Source of the DNA: Hyphomicrobiales bacterium
GTDB taxonomy: Bacteria > Pseudomonadota > Alphaproteobacteria > Rhizobiales > Aestuariivirgaceae
Direction of reading: 5' to 3'
Length of the DNA stretch: 11,533 bases
Assembly: GCA_027067085.1 (NCBI GenBank)
Contig: JAMOMM010000221.1
Coordinates: 1-11,533 of the forward strand
In this document: positions 1 through 7,410 of the stretch, piece after piece
Numbering within the stretch: the first letter of the stretch is position 1
How the letters are laid out: every line of letters starts with the position of its first letter
Made by a program: the position numbers and the translations under genes
Notes under the pieces: generated by a model
Told to the model about the DNA's origin: nothing
What the model saw: the letters and a program-made list of their open reading frames with translations, nothing else
Database searches by the model: none

Positions 1-1751
1 AAACCTTTTGTTGGTTCAATTGGGTTATCTAGGTTATCGTAAATAAACCCTAAGCCAACAATTGCGGTATAATCCTTTGTTGCAGCAGCAAAAATCGTCG
101 GTGCAGAAGTATCACTACCGTCCGTAGAAGTATCACGGTAGTTGTAACCAACTTTTAGACTCACGCTCATGTCATCAGAAAGAACTAAGCCAGTGCGTAA
201 AGCACCGCCAATGTTTTGAGACGAAAATGACGAAATTGATGTATTATCAACGCGGGTCGCGAACAAATCAATACCAGCACTAATACGCCGATCAAGGAAG
301 TAAGGCTCAGTAAAGCTGAAATCAACTGATTGCTTCTTGAAACTTAAAGATGTGTTCAGTCTAACGTACTGGCCACGACCAAGTAGGTTGCGTTCACTAA
401 TACTAACAGAACCAATGACCTTTTCGTCAGTTGAATAGCCTGCTGAGAAGTTCAACGTACCCGTAGACTTTTCAACGACTGCGATTTCAACAATAACCTT
501 ATCAGGTGCACTACCTGGTTGCTCTTTAAATTCAATTTTTTCAAAGAAATCAAGCGCGGTTAAACGGCGGCGTGCACGGTCGATCAAAATGCGGTTATAG
601 GCATCGCCTTCTAGTAAGCGAAGTTCACGGCGGATTACTTTATCCAAGGTCCGCGTGTTACCTGTGATATTGATGCGCTCCACATATACACGTGGTCCCT
701 CTTGAATATCATATGTGATACTAAGAGTGCGATTTTCTACATCGCGCTCAATTTGTGGCTGAACACGCGCAAAGGCAAAACCAGACTTACCAGCTTCAAT
801 AGTAATATTTTCAACGGACTTATCGACCCGCGAGGCATCGTAAGTTTGACCTTCGTTCAACTTGAGCACTTCGCTTAATTGGTTAGGGTCTAGATTAGTT
901 GCGCCTGTGTTAATTGCGACTTTACCAACGGTGTATTCTGGCCCTTCTTCAACAGTAAAATTGATGAAGAAGCTTTCACCGTCTGGTGCCAATTCAGCTG
1001 TAGCAGAAACAACACGAAAATCTGCATAACCATTTTGAAGGTAATGCCTACGAAGCAATTCTTTATCGTAGCTTAAACGATCAGGATCGTAATTATCTGT
1101 AGAAGAAAAGAACTTCCACCAAGCACTTTCAGCTGTTTTAATAACAGAGCGTAAACGACTGTCACTAAAGGCATCATTGCCGATAAAGTTGATGCTTTTA
1201 ATTTTCGTTTCTTTGCCTTCATTGATTTCAAAGACAAGATTAACTCGATTTTGAGAAAGGCGAATAATTTTGGGTTCTACCGTTGCACTGAAATAGCCAG
1301 AACGACGATATAGCGCAACAATGCGTTGCACATCACTTTGCACACGGGCACGTGTATAAATAACACGTTCACGAAGTTGGGTTTCTTGACCAAGTTTTTT
1401 ATTATCTAACTCGTCATTACCTTCAAAGGCAACGCGGTTGATAAGCGGATTTTCTTCCACTTGAACGACCAAACCATTACCACGACGAAAAATTCGTACA
1501 TCAGCAAAAAGGCCCGTCTGAAACAGCGCTTTAATTGATGCATCAATGTTGTCAGCGTTAGCATTTTGACCCGTCTGAACCTGCATGTAGGATAAAACGG
1601 TATCGCGCTCGACGCGGCGATTGCCCTCAACACGAATAGAAGACACAACTGCGGCTTGTGCCACAGCAACAGGACCGACGGCATAAACCGTTGGAATTGC
1701 AACAGAAAGCACCAACGCCAACTGCCCGATCTTTACAAACTTTTTACACAT
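1..1751 (-). CDS. bamA: BamA, outer membrane protein assembly factor (C-terminus cut by window edge)
   Basis: BamA is the central subunit of the BAM complex, which folds and inserts beta-barrel proteins into the outer membrane. I translated this strand by hand. It is open from an ATG at 1749-1751 to base 1, giving about 583 residues of a protein usually near 770-800. The N-terminus (MCKKFVKIGQLALVLSVAIP) is a signal peptide, probably cut after AQA near residue 33. About five POTRA repeats follow to roughly residue 425, each with the typical pattern, for example SSIRVEGNRRV, INRVAFEGNDEL, IKSINFIGNDAF and VERINITGNTRT. The Omp85 barrel begins near residue 430 (GTLNFSAGYSTDEKV, then SERNLLGRGQ and FTEPYFLDRR). 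The last visible residues, YDNLDNPIEPTKG, lie inside the barrel. The VRGF loop expected further on is outside the window. An in-frame TGA nine bases upstream (1758-1760) excludes an earlier start. The ribosome binding site is weak. The gene follows rseP by 123 bases. Confidence 0.97.
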   Translation of the reverse strand, partial: MCKKFVKIGQLALVLSVAIPTVYAVGPVAVAQAAVVSSIRVEGNRRVERDTVLSYMQVQTGQNANADNIDASIKALFQTGLFADVRIFRRGNGLVVQVEENPLINRVAFEGNDELDNKKLGQETQLRERVIYTRARVQSDVQRIVALYRRSGYFSATVEPKIIRLSQNRVNLVFEINEGKETKIKSINFIGNDAFSDSRLRSVIKTAESAWWKFFSSTDNYDPDRLSYDKELLRRHYLQNGYADFRVVSATAELAPDGESFFINFTVEEGPEYTVGKVAINTGATNLDPNQLSEVLKLNEGQTYDASRVDKSVENITIEAGKSGFAFARVQPQIERDVENRTLSITYDIQEGPRVYVERINITGNTRTLDKVIRRELRLLEGDAYNRILIDRARRRLTALDFFEKIEFKEQPGSAPDKVIVEIAVVEKSTGTLNFSAGYSTDEKVIGSVSISERNLLGRGQYVRLNTSLSFKKQSVDFSFTEPYFLDRRISAGIDLFATRVDNTSISSFSSQNIGGALRTGLVLSDDMSVSLKVGYNYRDTSTDGSDTSAPTIFAAATKDYTAIVGLGFIYDNLDNPIEPTKG

Positions 1752-1874
1752 AAAGAGTCACTTCACCCACTAATTTTGCGCCGTCCTGTTGGACCAGAAT
1801 CTTTTATTGTTGTCTTCATAGTCAATTTTCAAGCTATTGAGAACCATTTTCTTTTATTTTTTTAAATAGTTAGC

Positions 1875-3005
1875 TTAATTACCAAATATATTGAATCTAA
1901 ATAAAAGGTCATTACTTGTTGCTAAAACCATAAACGAAATCACCATAGCAAATCCAACCATAAACCCGATTTCTTGCGCCCGTTGACCCATTGCTTTGCC
2001 ACGTACCGCTTCAATCGCATAATACATTAAATGCCCACCATCCAACATTGGTATCGGAAATAAGTTAATCAATCCGATAGAAATCGACAAAAGCGCTGCT
2101 AGCTGAAGCAAATTCGGAAAACCTTGCTTGGCAACATTGCCAGTCAACTTCCCAATACCTAACGGCCCTGCCAGCTGTTTGGTGCTCACTTCGCCGACAA
2201 TCATACCTTTAATATAACCAAGCGACCTTGCCGTCACATCCCATGTTTCATAAATACCCAAGCCCAAAGCTTCAATAGGTCCTTTGCGATTATACACTAA
2301 GGCGCCATCTTTGTTGCTGCGTTGAATACCTAATAATCCGATAGTGACTTTGCCGCCCATGCCGTCATTTACCACTCTTGGCTTGGGCGTTGCCTTTAGT
2401 GAAATTTCCTTCCCGTCACGTTTAACAACAACAGCTACTTCAACGCCTGATTTGTCAGAAATAAGGCGTGGAATATCTGAAAAGGAAACAACTTTATAAT
2501 TATCAACACTAACAATAATATCGCCTGCAACAATACCAGCTTTCTCAGCAGCACTTCCCGCCAAAACCATTGAGGCAATTGGCTTTAAAAAGGGTTTGCC
2601 AACAATTGAGTACATACCTGTGAAAATCACGATAGCAAGAATGAAGTTTGCAGCAGGGCCAGCTGCGACAACAGCGGCGCGCTGCCATAATGGTCGGCCA
2701 TGGAGTGAGTGAGGTGCAGGTGTTTCACTGCCATCACTTAAACTAGCAGGGTTTGCGTCACCTGAAAACTTCACATAACCACCAAGTGGAAGCAAAGCAA
2801 AACGCCAGCGTGTGCCGTGTTTATCATTGAATCCAAAAATTTCTTTGCCGAAACCGATTGAAAATGTATCGACTTTCACCCCGCACCAGCGGCCAACAAG
2901 GAAGTGGCCCAGCTCGTGAATAAAAACAATTACTGTCAAAACCCCAATAAATGTGGCGACAGAAAACAAGACCGTTGGTCCATTACTCATTAAAGCGTCT
3001 AACAA
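1875..3005 (-). CDS. rseP: RseP/MmpA-type M50 site-2 intramembrane zinc metalloprotease
   Basis: This is a membrane-embedded zinc protease that cuts transmembrane segments of substrates such as anti-sigma factors and signal-peptide remnants. The 376 residues show the zinc motif HELGH at 30-34 within the first membrane segment, a second segment around 109-131 (AAGPAANFILAIV), and one PDZ domain at about 140-207 with the AGDII motif. Two C-terminal membrane segments follow. The third zinc ligand is in NLFPIPMLDGGHL, with LDG at 321-323. E. coli RseP has two PDZ domains and about 450 residues; the shorter single-PDZ form is usual in alphaproteobacteria such as the Caulobacter MmpA type. The start is a TTG at 3003-3005, supported by an AAAGGG eight bases upstream. 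An in-frame ATG at 2988-2990 (Met6) lacks a ribosome binding site but cannot be excluded. The gene lies between dxr and bamA, so it may be co-transcribed with the outer-membrane assembly gene. Confidence 0.96.
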   Translation of the reverse strand: MLDALMSNGPTVLFSVATFIGVLTVIVFIHELGHFLVGRWCGVKVDTFSIGFGKEIFGFNDKHGTRWRFALLPLGGYVKFSGDANPASLSDGSETPAPHSLHGRPLWQRAAVVAAGPAANFILAIVIFTGMYSIVGKPFLKPIASMVLAGSAAEKAGIVAGDIIVSVDNYKVVSFSDIPRLISDKSGVEVAVVVKRDGKEISLKATPKPRVVNDGMGGKVTIGLLGIQRSNKDGALVYNRKGPIEALGLGIYETWDVTARSLGYIKGMIVGEVSTKQLAGPLGIGKLTGNVAKQGFPNLLQLAALLSISIGLINLFPIPMLDGGHLMYYAIEAVRGKAMGQRAQEIGFMVGFAMVISFMVLATSNDLLFRFNIFGN

Positions 3006-3013
3006 TTTTTTAT

Positions 3014-3019
3014 CCCTTT
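3014..3019 (-). promoter_or_regulatory. Ribosome binding site supporting the TTG start of rseP
   Basis: On the minus strand AAAGGG is followed by eight A/T bases and then TTG at 3005-3003. The in-frame ATG 15 bases further on has no purine-rich stretch at a suitable distance. This favours TTG as the start of rseP. Confidence 0.55.
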
Positions 3020-3054
3020 ATCGTCCCATGGCCGAAAATTAAATTGGCCGAGTA

Positions 3055-3072
3055 CTAAGCTTATTGGCTTAG
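3055..3072 (-). repeat. Short inverted repeat in the dxr-rseP gap
   Basis: CTAAGC and GCTTAG form a perfect six-base inverted repeat with a six-base loop, about 40 bases after the dxr stop and 50 before the rseP start. No T-run follows on either strand, so it is not a convincing intrinsic terminator. It could be an RNA processing or protein-binding site, or chance. The rest of the 104-base gap holds only AT-rich sequence and a CATAAT hexamer at about 3080-3085 with no acceptable -35 element. Confidence 0.3.
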
Positions 3073-3109
3073 GTTGCTCTATTATGAGACTTTTATCCCA
3101 AAAACAATA

Positions 3110-4291
3110 TTAACAAATGGTTAAGTGCAAGCCTTGCGCCAATTCCATTGCACATTTTCGCGCATAACGATCAACTTCCCAGACATCATCAATATTATTC
3201 ACTGGTTTAAGCATTCCTTGCGTTCCTGCTTGTTCTAGCGTTTGTTCGATCAACACTGGTATTGATACATAATCAATTCTTTGCGACAAAAATTCGGCAA
3301 CAGCGATTTCATTTGCTGCATTTAATATAGTAGGCCCACTTCCACCCGTTTCCAAAGCTGTTCTTGCCAGTTTGATACACGGGAAACGCACAGGGTCAAC
3401 TTCTTCAAAGGTCAATGTCGCAATTTTTGCTAAATCTAGTCGTTCAACTGGTGCTTTGATTCGGTCTGGCCACACCATCGCGTGGGCAATGGGGGTTTTC
3501 ATACTTGGCACACCTAACTGGGCAAGCACTGATCCGTCTATATATGAAACATAGCTGTGAACAATCGACTGGGGGTGCACTATCGTTTTTAGTTTGTCTA
3601 AGCCCACTGGAAATAGATGATAGGCCTCAATCAGCTCTAAGCCTTTGTTCATCAGTGTTGATGAATCAATTGTCACCTTGGGGCCCATTGACCAATTTGG
3701 ATGGTTTAAGGCTTGCTCTAGGGTCACAGAGGCCATTTGCTCAACAGTATAGGTTCTAAAGGGACCGCCCGATGCTGTGAGCGTGATTTGGTCGATCTCA
3801 TTAAAATTATGTTGTTCGATACACTGGAATATAGCGCTGTGTTCAGAATCAACCGGAATGATCGGCACGCCCGCGGCTTTTGCTTTGGCCATGAACAAGT
3901 CCCCCGCTGAGACCAAACATTCTTTATTGGCCAAACCAATGGGGGTTCCCGCATCAATAGCAGCTAAAGTGGGTTTTAAGCCGTTTGTGCCAACAATTGC
4001 GGCCATAACCATGTCAGCTGGCATGCTGGCTGCTTCGATAACAGCGCCCTCACCTGCGCCGATCCCAATATTTGTTCCTGCCAATCGAACTTTTAGGTCT
4101 TCTAATTTTTTGTCATCGGCGGTGACAACAAATTGAGGGTTAAATTCTTTTGCATCAGCAGCCAATTGGTCAATATTTTGATTGCCGACCAAAGCAACAA
4201 TTTCAAACCGATCGGGCTGATGGCGCACGACATCAAGCGTTGACTGACCAATTGAACCAGTCGCACCTAAAATAATTAGTTTTTTCTTCAA
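3110..4291 (-). CDS. dxr: 1-deoxy-D-xylulose 5-phosphate reductoisomerase
   Basis: Dxr (IspC) converts DXP to 2-C-methyl-D-erythritol 4-phosphate with NADPH and a divalent metal. This is the committed step of the MEP isoprenoid pathway in the cytoplasm, and it supplies the prenyl units used by UppS two genes upstream. The 393 residues match the usual length. Visible motifs are the NADPH loop GATGSIG (9-15), ANKECLVSAG (121-130), the metal site DSEHSAIFQ with D148 and E150, the phosphate-binding ASGGPF (173-178), the flexible lid NHPNWSMG (196-203) and MNKGLEL with N215, K216 and E219. All expected catalytic residues are present. The start codon is TTG at 4289-4291. An in-frame TAG lies 22-24 bases before it and no ATG is near, so TTG is well supported. 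AGAGGG precedes it with a short spacing of four bases. A 72-base gap follows cdsA and contains a small possible reading frame, listed separately. Confidence 0.97.
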   Translation of the reverse strand: MKKKLIILGATGSIGQSTLDVVRHQPDRFEIVALVGNQNIDQLAADAKEFNPQFVVTADDKKLEDLKVRLAGTNIGIGAGEGAVIEAASMPADMVMAAIVGTNGLKPTLAAIDAGTPIGLANKECLVSAGDLFMAKAKAAGVPIIPVDSEHSAIFQCIEQHNFNEIDQITLTASGGPFRTYTVEQMASVTLEQALNHPNWSMGPKVTIDSSTLMNKGLELIEAYHLFPVGLDKLKTIVHPQSIVHSYVSYIDGSVLAQLGVPSMKTPIAHAMVWPDRIKAPVERLDLAKIATLTFEEVDPVRFPCIKLARTALETGGSGPTILNAANEIAVAEFLSQRIDYVSIPVLIEQTLEQAGTQGMLKPVNNIDDVWEVDRYARKCAMELAQGLHLTIC

Positions 4292-4292
4292 G

Positions 4293-4334
4293 TTACCCTC
4301 TTGCCCTTGGGGCTATAATGGCTTTAGCAGCCAT
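4293..4334 (-). CDS. Possible 13-codon leader peptide ahead of dxr
   Basis: In the cdsA-dxr gap an ATG at 4332-4334 opens a 13-codon frame, MAAKAIIAPRARG, ending with TAA at 4293-4295. Only one base separates this TAA from the TTG start of dxr, so a ribosome finishing here could restart on dxr. The dxr ribosome binding site lies inside its last codons. The start region also falls in an inverted repeat, ATGGCT/AGCCAT, at 4318-4334. Its own ribosome binding site is poor: AAAGAT lies directly before the ATG and AAAAGGGG is too far upstream. There is no homology evidence, and a frame this short can arise by chance. Confidence 0.2.
   Translation of the reverse strand: MAAKAIIAPRARG
4296..4302 (-). 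promoter_or_regulatory. Ribosome binding site supporting the TTG start of dxr
   Basis: AAGAGGG on the minus strand ends four bases before the TTG at 4291-4289. With the in-frame TAG further upstream and no nearby ATG, it fixes the dxr start. The spacing is short, so initiation may be inefficient or coupled to upstream translation. Confidence 0.6.
4318..4334 (-). repeat. Inverted repeat in the dxr leader
   Basis: ATGGCT and AGCCAT form a six-base stem around a five-base loop in the cdsA-dxr gap. No T-run follows on the minus strand, so it is not a terminator. It would place the ATG of the possible leader peptide in the stem. Confidence 0.3.
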
Positions 4335-4363
4335 ATCTTTTAGGCAATCCCCTTTTCAAGGAT

Positions 4364-5212
4364 TTACCAATTTACAAAACCTGCAGCAGCATGGGAAAGG
4401 TCACTACGCCATATCCCGACACCAAGTGCAAAAACGACTGCGACCATCAACCCATCGACACGATCTAAAACGCCACCATGCCCTGGGATAATAGCCCCTG
4501 AGTCTTTGATGCCAAAGGTTCGCTTGGCTGCAGATTCTAGCAAATCACCACCTTGTTCCAGTCCGCCAATTGCCGCGCCTAAAATTGCTGCAACACCAAG
4601 GCCGTTTTGCCCTGTTAGATAGAAAACCAAAACCGCACCTAAAAGGCCACCTGTTACGGCACCAAAAAATCCTGACCATGTTTTATTAGGTGAAACCGAT
4701 GGCCACAATTTTCGCCCACCTAATCCTCGGCCAGCAAAGTACGCCAAAGAATCGGCACTCCACACAGCGGCAAATACTGTAAACACAGCAACAACACCAA
4801 ACAACGCATCGGCACGCAACCACACCAATGCCAATACGGGCAATGTGATGTAAGGAACACCAAGGATCTTCCATTTTAAATTTGAGCGTTTATCTGCCCA
4901 CACCAGTGATATAATCCACACAGCGGCTAATACAGCGCCAACAATTGCCAAAGACGGCGCATAGATTGAAAAGGCTGCCACGAGAACGCCAATTGCATGA
5001 ATAGCCAATTGCAATTTACTGTCCTTATGCGCCATTCTGGTCCATTCAAACGCCATTAAAAGGCCAAGCACGGCGACAAATACGGTGAATGCAAATCCGC
5101 CGTACCAAGCAACAAACAAAACAACAGGAATTAGAACTGCAGCTGCAGCAATTCGAACCACTAAATTTGATGGCCCACTTTTTGATTTGTCTTTTGAAGA
5201 ATCAGAAGTCAA
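4364..5212 (-). CDS. cdsA: CdsA, phosphatidate cytidylyltransferase (CDP-diglyceride synthase)
   Basis: CdsA joins CTP and phosphatidic acid to give CDP-diacylglycerol, the precursor of phosphatidylethanolamine, phosphatidylglycerol and cardiolipin, in the inner membrane. The 282-residue protein has a short hydrophilic Ser/Lys-rich N-terminus and about seven or eight hydrophobic segments. The CDS family signature is complete near the C-terminus at residues 227-253: S-x-x-KR, then KD at 236-237, PGHGG at 243-247 and the metal-binding DRVD at 250-253. The start codon is TTG at 5210-5212. No ATG occurs until well inside the conserved region. AGGG, overlapping the last codon of uppS, lies eight bases before it. 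Only five bases separate the uppS stop from this start, so the two genes are almost certainly translationally coupled. PyrH, upstream, helps supply the CTP used here. Confidence 0.96.
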   Translation of the reverse strand: MTSDSSKDKSKSGPSNLVVRIAAAAVLIPVVLFVAWYGGFAFTVFVAVLGLLMAFEWTRMAHKDSKLQLAIHAIGVLVAAFSIYAPSLAIVGAVLAAVWIISLVWADKRSNLKWKILGVPYITLPVLALVWLRADALFGVVAVFTVFAAVWSADSLAYFAGRGLGGRKLWPSVSPNKTWSGFFGAVTGGLLGAVLVFYLTGQNGLGVAAILGAAIGGLEQGGDLLESAAKRTFGIKDSGAIIPGHGGVLDRVDGLMVAVVFALGVGIWRSDLSHAAAGFVNW

Positions 5213-5217
5213 TTGGA

Positions 5218-5958
5218 TTACCCTGTGCCAGATGCTAGACCACCGTAACGGCGATCACGTGAACGAAATTCTTCAATCGCAGATTCTAGCACATCACTAT
5301 TGAAAGATGGCCAATGTTGGCGAACAAAAACAAATTCGGTATAAGCACATTGCCAAAGTAAGAAATTGGACAATCGTTGTTCACCACTGGTACGGATCAG
5401 CAAATCTGGGTCTGGAATACCACTTGTACCCATTTGAGCTGCAATGTGTTGTTCAGTAATTTCCTCTGGACGAATTTCGCCATTTTCAACTTGCCTAGCA
5501 ATCGCTTTTACCGCCGAAGTCATCTCATTGCGCGCGCCATAATTAAACGCCACAACCAATGTCATCGCCGTATTGTCTTTGGTTAGGTCCTCACAATATT
5601 CGAGCATTTTTACTAGTTTACGGGTGAGATTTGAACGCTCTCCAATAATTTTAATGCGAATGGAATGAGAATGTAACTCAGCAACATCCTGGCGAACAAA
5701 GCGTTCCAGTAACTTAAAAAGATATTTGATTTCTGCCTGCGGACGGGACCAATTTTCAGAACTGAAACTATAAACTGTCAGAACTTTGATACCCAACTCC
5801 GCAGCTGCACGAACGGTGGTGCGCAACGCTGTTACGCCTTGTTTGTGCCCAGCCGCGCGCGGCAGCGAGCGTTCTGCCGCCCACCGGCCATTACCATCCA
5901 TGATAATGGCAACATGTTCTGGAAATTTCTTTCTATCCAAATCTGTCTTTTTGGTCAC
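5218..5958 (-). CDS. uppS: Undecaprenyl diphosphate synthase (cis-prenyltransferase)
   Basis: UppS adds eight isopentenyl units in cis configuration to farnesyl diphosphate. The product, undecaprenyl diphosphate, becomes the lipid carrier for peptidoglycan and other envelope polysaccharides. The 246 residues are typical in length. The motifs are complete: MDGNGRWA (20-27) with catalytic D21, SFSSENWSRP (64-73), FNYGARNE (138-145), DLLIRTSGEQRLSNFLLWQ (185-203) and the C-terminal RDRRYGG (234-240). The start is GTG at 5956-5958. AAGGGGG at 5964-5970 sits five bases before it. An ATG overlapping the GTG in another frame runs straight into TGA and is not usable. The gene follows frr by 49 bases and overlaps the translation signals of cdsA. 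The long-chain specificity is inferred from the family motifs and context; chain length cannot be read directly. Confidence 0.96.
   Translation of the reverse strand: MTKKTDLDRKKFPEHVAIIMDGNGRWAAERSLPRAAGHKQGVTALRTTVRAAAELGIKVLTVYSFSSENWSRPQAEIKYLFKLLERFVRQDVAELHSHSIRIKIIGERSNLTRKLVKMLEYCEDLTKDNTAMTLVVAFNYGARNEMTSAVKAIARQVENGEIRPEEITEQHIAAQMGTSGIPDPDLLIRTSGEQRLSNFLLWQCAYTEFVFVRQHWPSFNSDVLESAIEEFRSRDRRYGGLASGTG
5221..5225 (-). promoter_or_regulatory. Ribosome binding site for the TTG start of cdsA, within the end of uppS
   Basis: CAGGG on the minus strand belongs to the last codons of uppS and lies eight bases before the cdsA TTG. Its overlap with the end of uppS suggests that ribosomes ending uppS translation pass directly to cdsA. 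Confidence 0.55.
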
Positions 5959-6007
5959 ATCTGCCCCCTTGTTGCCAACCCAATCAATTGCAATTTCATA
6001 CAGTCAA

Positions 6008-6568
6008 TTAAACTTGCATAATATCTGCATCTTTTGCAGCAGCAGATTCATCAATCACTTTAATTGTAGAATCAGTTAATTTTTGCACTTCATCTGATTG
6101 ACTGTGCAATTCGTCTTCGCTGATTTCGCTGGCTTTTTCCATCTTTTTCAAGGTTTCCATACCATCGCGACGAACGTTGCGAACCGCTACTTTTGCTTTT
6201 TCAGCGTAGTCATGCGCAACTTTTGTCAGTTCTTTACGTCGTTCTTCGGTGAGTTCTGGTAGCGGAATACGCAATGTTTGGCCTTCGGTCACAGGATTTA
6301 GACCAAGACGAGATTCGCGAATAGCTTTTTCTACCGCACCAACTAGCGTGGCATCCCAAACTTGCACCGAAATCATACGCGGTTCTGGCACTGAAACTGT
6401 ACCAACTTGAGCCATTGGCATTTTCGCGCCGTAAGCATCAACAACGATTGGGTCTAATAGTGCTGCTGACGCACGGCCAGTACGCAGCCCGCCAAAGTCA
6501 TTCTTCAAGCTTTCCACTGCGCCGTTCATGCGCCGTTTTAGGTCTGCCATGTCAATTGAATCAGTCAT
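6008..6568 (-). CDS. frr: Ribosome recycling factor
   Basis: RRF works with EF-G to split the post-termination ribosome from mRNA. The 186 residues match the family length of about 185. Recognisable segments are LRTGRAS (28-34), the hinge-to-domain II region from about 30 to 104, IPLPELTEERRKEL (101-114) and VRNVRRD (129-135), whose arginines belong to the conserved 23S rRNA-contacting face. The remainder is the long helical domain I. The start is ATG at 6566-6568, preceded by the best Shine-Dalgarno sequence in the window, TAAGGAGAT at 6572-6580. Only 18 bases lie between the pyrH stop and this start, and the ribosome binding site fills most of them. The gene is therefore in the same transcript as pyrH, as in most bacteria. 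Confidence 0.98.
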   Translation of the reverse strand: MTDSIDMADLKRRMNGAVESLKNDFGGLRTGRASAALLDPIVVDAYGAKMPMAQVGTVSVPEPRMISVQVWDATLVGAVEKAIRESRLGLNPVTEGQTLRIPLPELTEERRKELTKVAHDYAEKAKVAVRNVRRDGMETLKKMEKASEISEDELHSQSDEVQKLTDSTIKVIDESAAAKDADIMQV

Positions 6569-6586
6569 TTTATCTCCTTACAGGCG

Positions 6587-7306
6587 TTATGCCGTAACCT
6601 TTGTTGAACGGCCTTTGCCTCTTAAAACATCAAGTAACGCACCTTTTGTGCGGATTGAGAACACGATTACGGGAATATTAGCATCTCTGGCAAGTGTTAT
6701 TGCAGCAGCGTCCATTACTTTCAAGTTGTCTGCAAGCACTTGCGTATAAGTTATTTCGTCATATCTTTTTGCATCGGGGTCGGTTTTTGGATCACCTGAG
6801 TAAATACCATCAACGCTTGTGCCCTTTAAAAAGGCATCGCAATTCATTTCACAGGCTCTTAGAGCCGCGCCTGAATCCGTTGTAAAAAACGGATGGCCAG
6901 TGCCAGCGGCAAACAATACCACCCTACCCTTGTCCAAATGCTTGAGCGCGCGACCACGCGAATAAGGTTCACAAACTTGCGGCATTAACAGGGCTGACAT
7001 AACCCGCGCCTCAACGCCTGCCTTGGTTAAAGCACCATGCATAGCAATGGCGTTCATAACCGTTGCTAGCATCCCCATATAATCGGCCTGCCCACGGTCC
7101 ATTCCACTTGCAGCGCCCGCAACGCCGCGAAAGATGTTTCCACCGCCAATAACAAGGCCAATTTGAGCACCTGCATCTTGAGCTTGTTTAATTTCTGCGG
7201 CCACTCGATCCACAGTTGCGGTATCAATACCAAAGTCGTTATCGCCCATGAGAGCTTCGCCAGAAACTTTATAGAGAATGCGTTTATATAATAATTCGTC
7301 AGACAT
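6587..7306 (-). CDS. pyrH: UMP kinase (uridylate kinase)
   Basis: PyrH phosphorylates UMP to UDP with ATP, feeding UTP and CTP synthesis; it is a cytoplasmic hexamer of the amino acid kinase fold. The 239 residues show KVSGEAL (13-19), the glycine-rich GGGNIFRG (54-61), DYMGMLATVMNA around 75-86, GTGHPFFTTD (135-144) and VDGIYSGDPK (165-174), all as in bacterial UMP kinases. The start is ATG at 7304-7306, giving the usual short N-terminus MSDELLYKRILYKVSG. The ribosome binding site is weak; an AGGT lies about 14 bases upstream. A 141-base gap with an intrinsic terminator separates the gene from tsf, so pyrH depends on read-through or its own promoter. It begins the pyrH-frr-uppS-cdsA-dxr-rseP-bamA run. 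Confidence 0.98.
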   Translation of the reverse strand: MSDELLYKRILYKVSGEALMGDNDFGIDTATVDRVAAEIKQAQDAGAQIGLVIGGGNIFRGVAGAASGMDRGQADYMGMLATVMNAIAMHGALTKAGVEARVMSALLMPQVCEPYSRGRALKHLDKGRVVLFAAGTGHPFFTTDSGAALRACEMNCDAFLKGTSVDGIYSGDPKTDPDAKRYDEITYTQVLADNLKVMDAAAITLARDANIPVIVFSIRTKGALLDVLRGKGRSTKVTA

Positions 7307-7340
7307 TTATGATGCTTACCTGAGATTTCAAATTTATAAC

Positions 7341-7368
7341 AATAAAAAAGCCCCGAAATCGGGGCTTT
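7341..7368 (-). terminator. Rho-independent terminator after tsf
   Basis: AAAGCCCCG (7347-7355) pairs perfectly with CGGGGCTTT (7360-7368) around a four-base loop, giving a nine-base, GC-rich stem. Read on the minus strand the stem runs into TTTTTTATT. On the plus strand no T-run follows, so the direction is minus. It lies about 80 bases after the tsf stop and about 40 before the pyrH start, and would end or reduce rpsB-tsf transcripts before pyrH. Confidence 0.9.
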
Positions 7369-7382
7369 AATGTAACGCAAGT

Positions 7383-7410
7383 ATTATGCGATTCGTGTTA
7401 ATTTTTGCAA
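7383..7410 (-). promoter_or_regulatory. Candidate promoter upstream of pyrH
   Basis: TTGCAA and CATAAT are separated by 16 bases on the minus strand, a fair match to the housekeeping -35/-10 consensus. Transcription would begin near 7376, only a few bases before the terminator hairpin, and run on to pyrH. A second TTTGCA lies exactly 11 bases upstream of the first. This is pattern matching in AT-rich DNA and could be chance. Confidence 0.3.

Noticed and set aside
1406..1702. 98-residue minus-strand frame within bamA
   Set aside because: It lies wholly inside the confirmed BamA frame in another phase and shows no family features.
1782..1793. GTCC/GGAC four-base hairpin upstream of bamA
   Set aside because: The stem is too short and lacks a T-run; no regulatory meaning can be supported.
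1797..1825. TTGACT on the minus strand upstream of bamA as a -35 element
   Set aside because: No acceptable -10 hexamer lies 16-18 bases downstream; the best candidates match the consensus at half the positions or fewer.
5986..5995. AATTGCAATT palindrome in the frr-uppS gap
   Set aside because: It is short and AT-rich with no spacing relation to a promoter; expected by chance in this composition.
7066..7380. 104-residue minus-strand frame starting in the tsf-pyrH gap
   Set aside because: It starts across the terminator, overlaps pyrH in another phase, and its sequence shows no recognisable domain.
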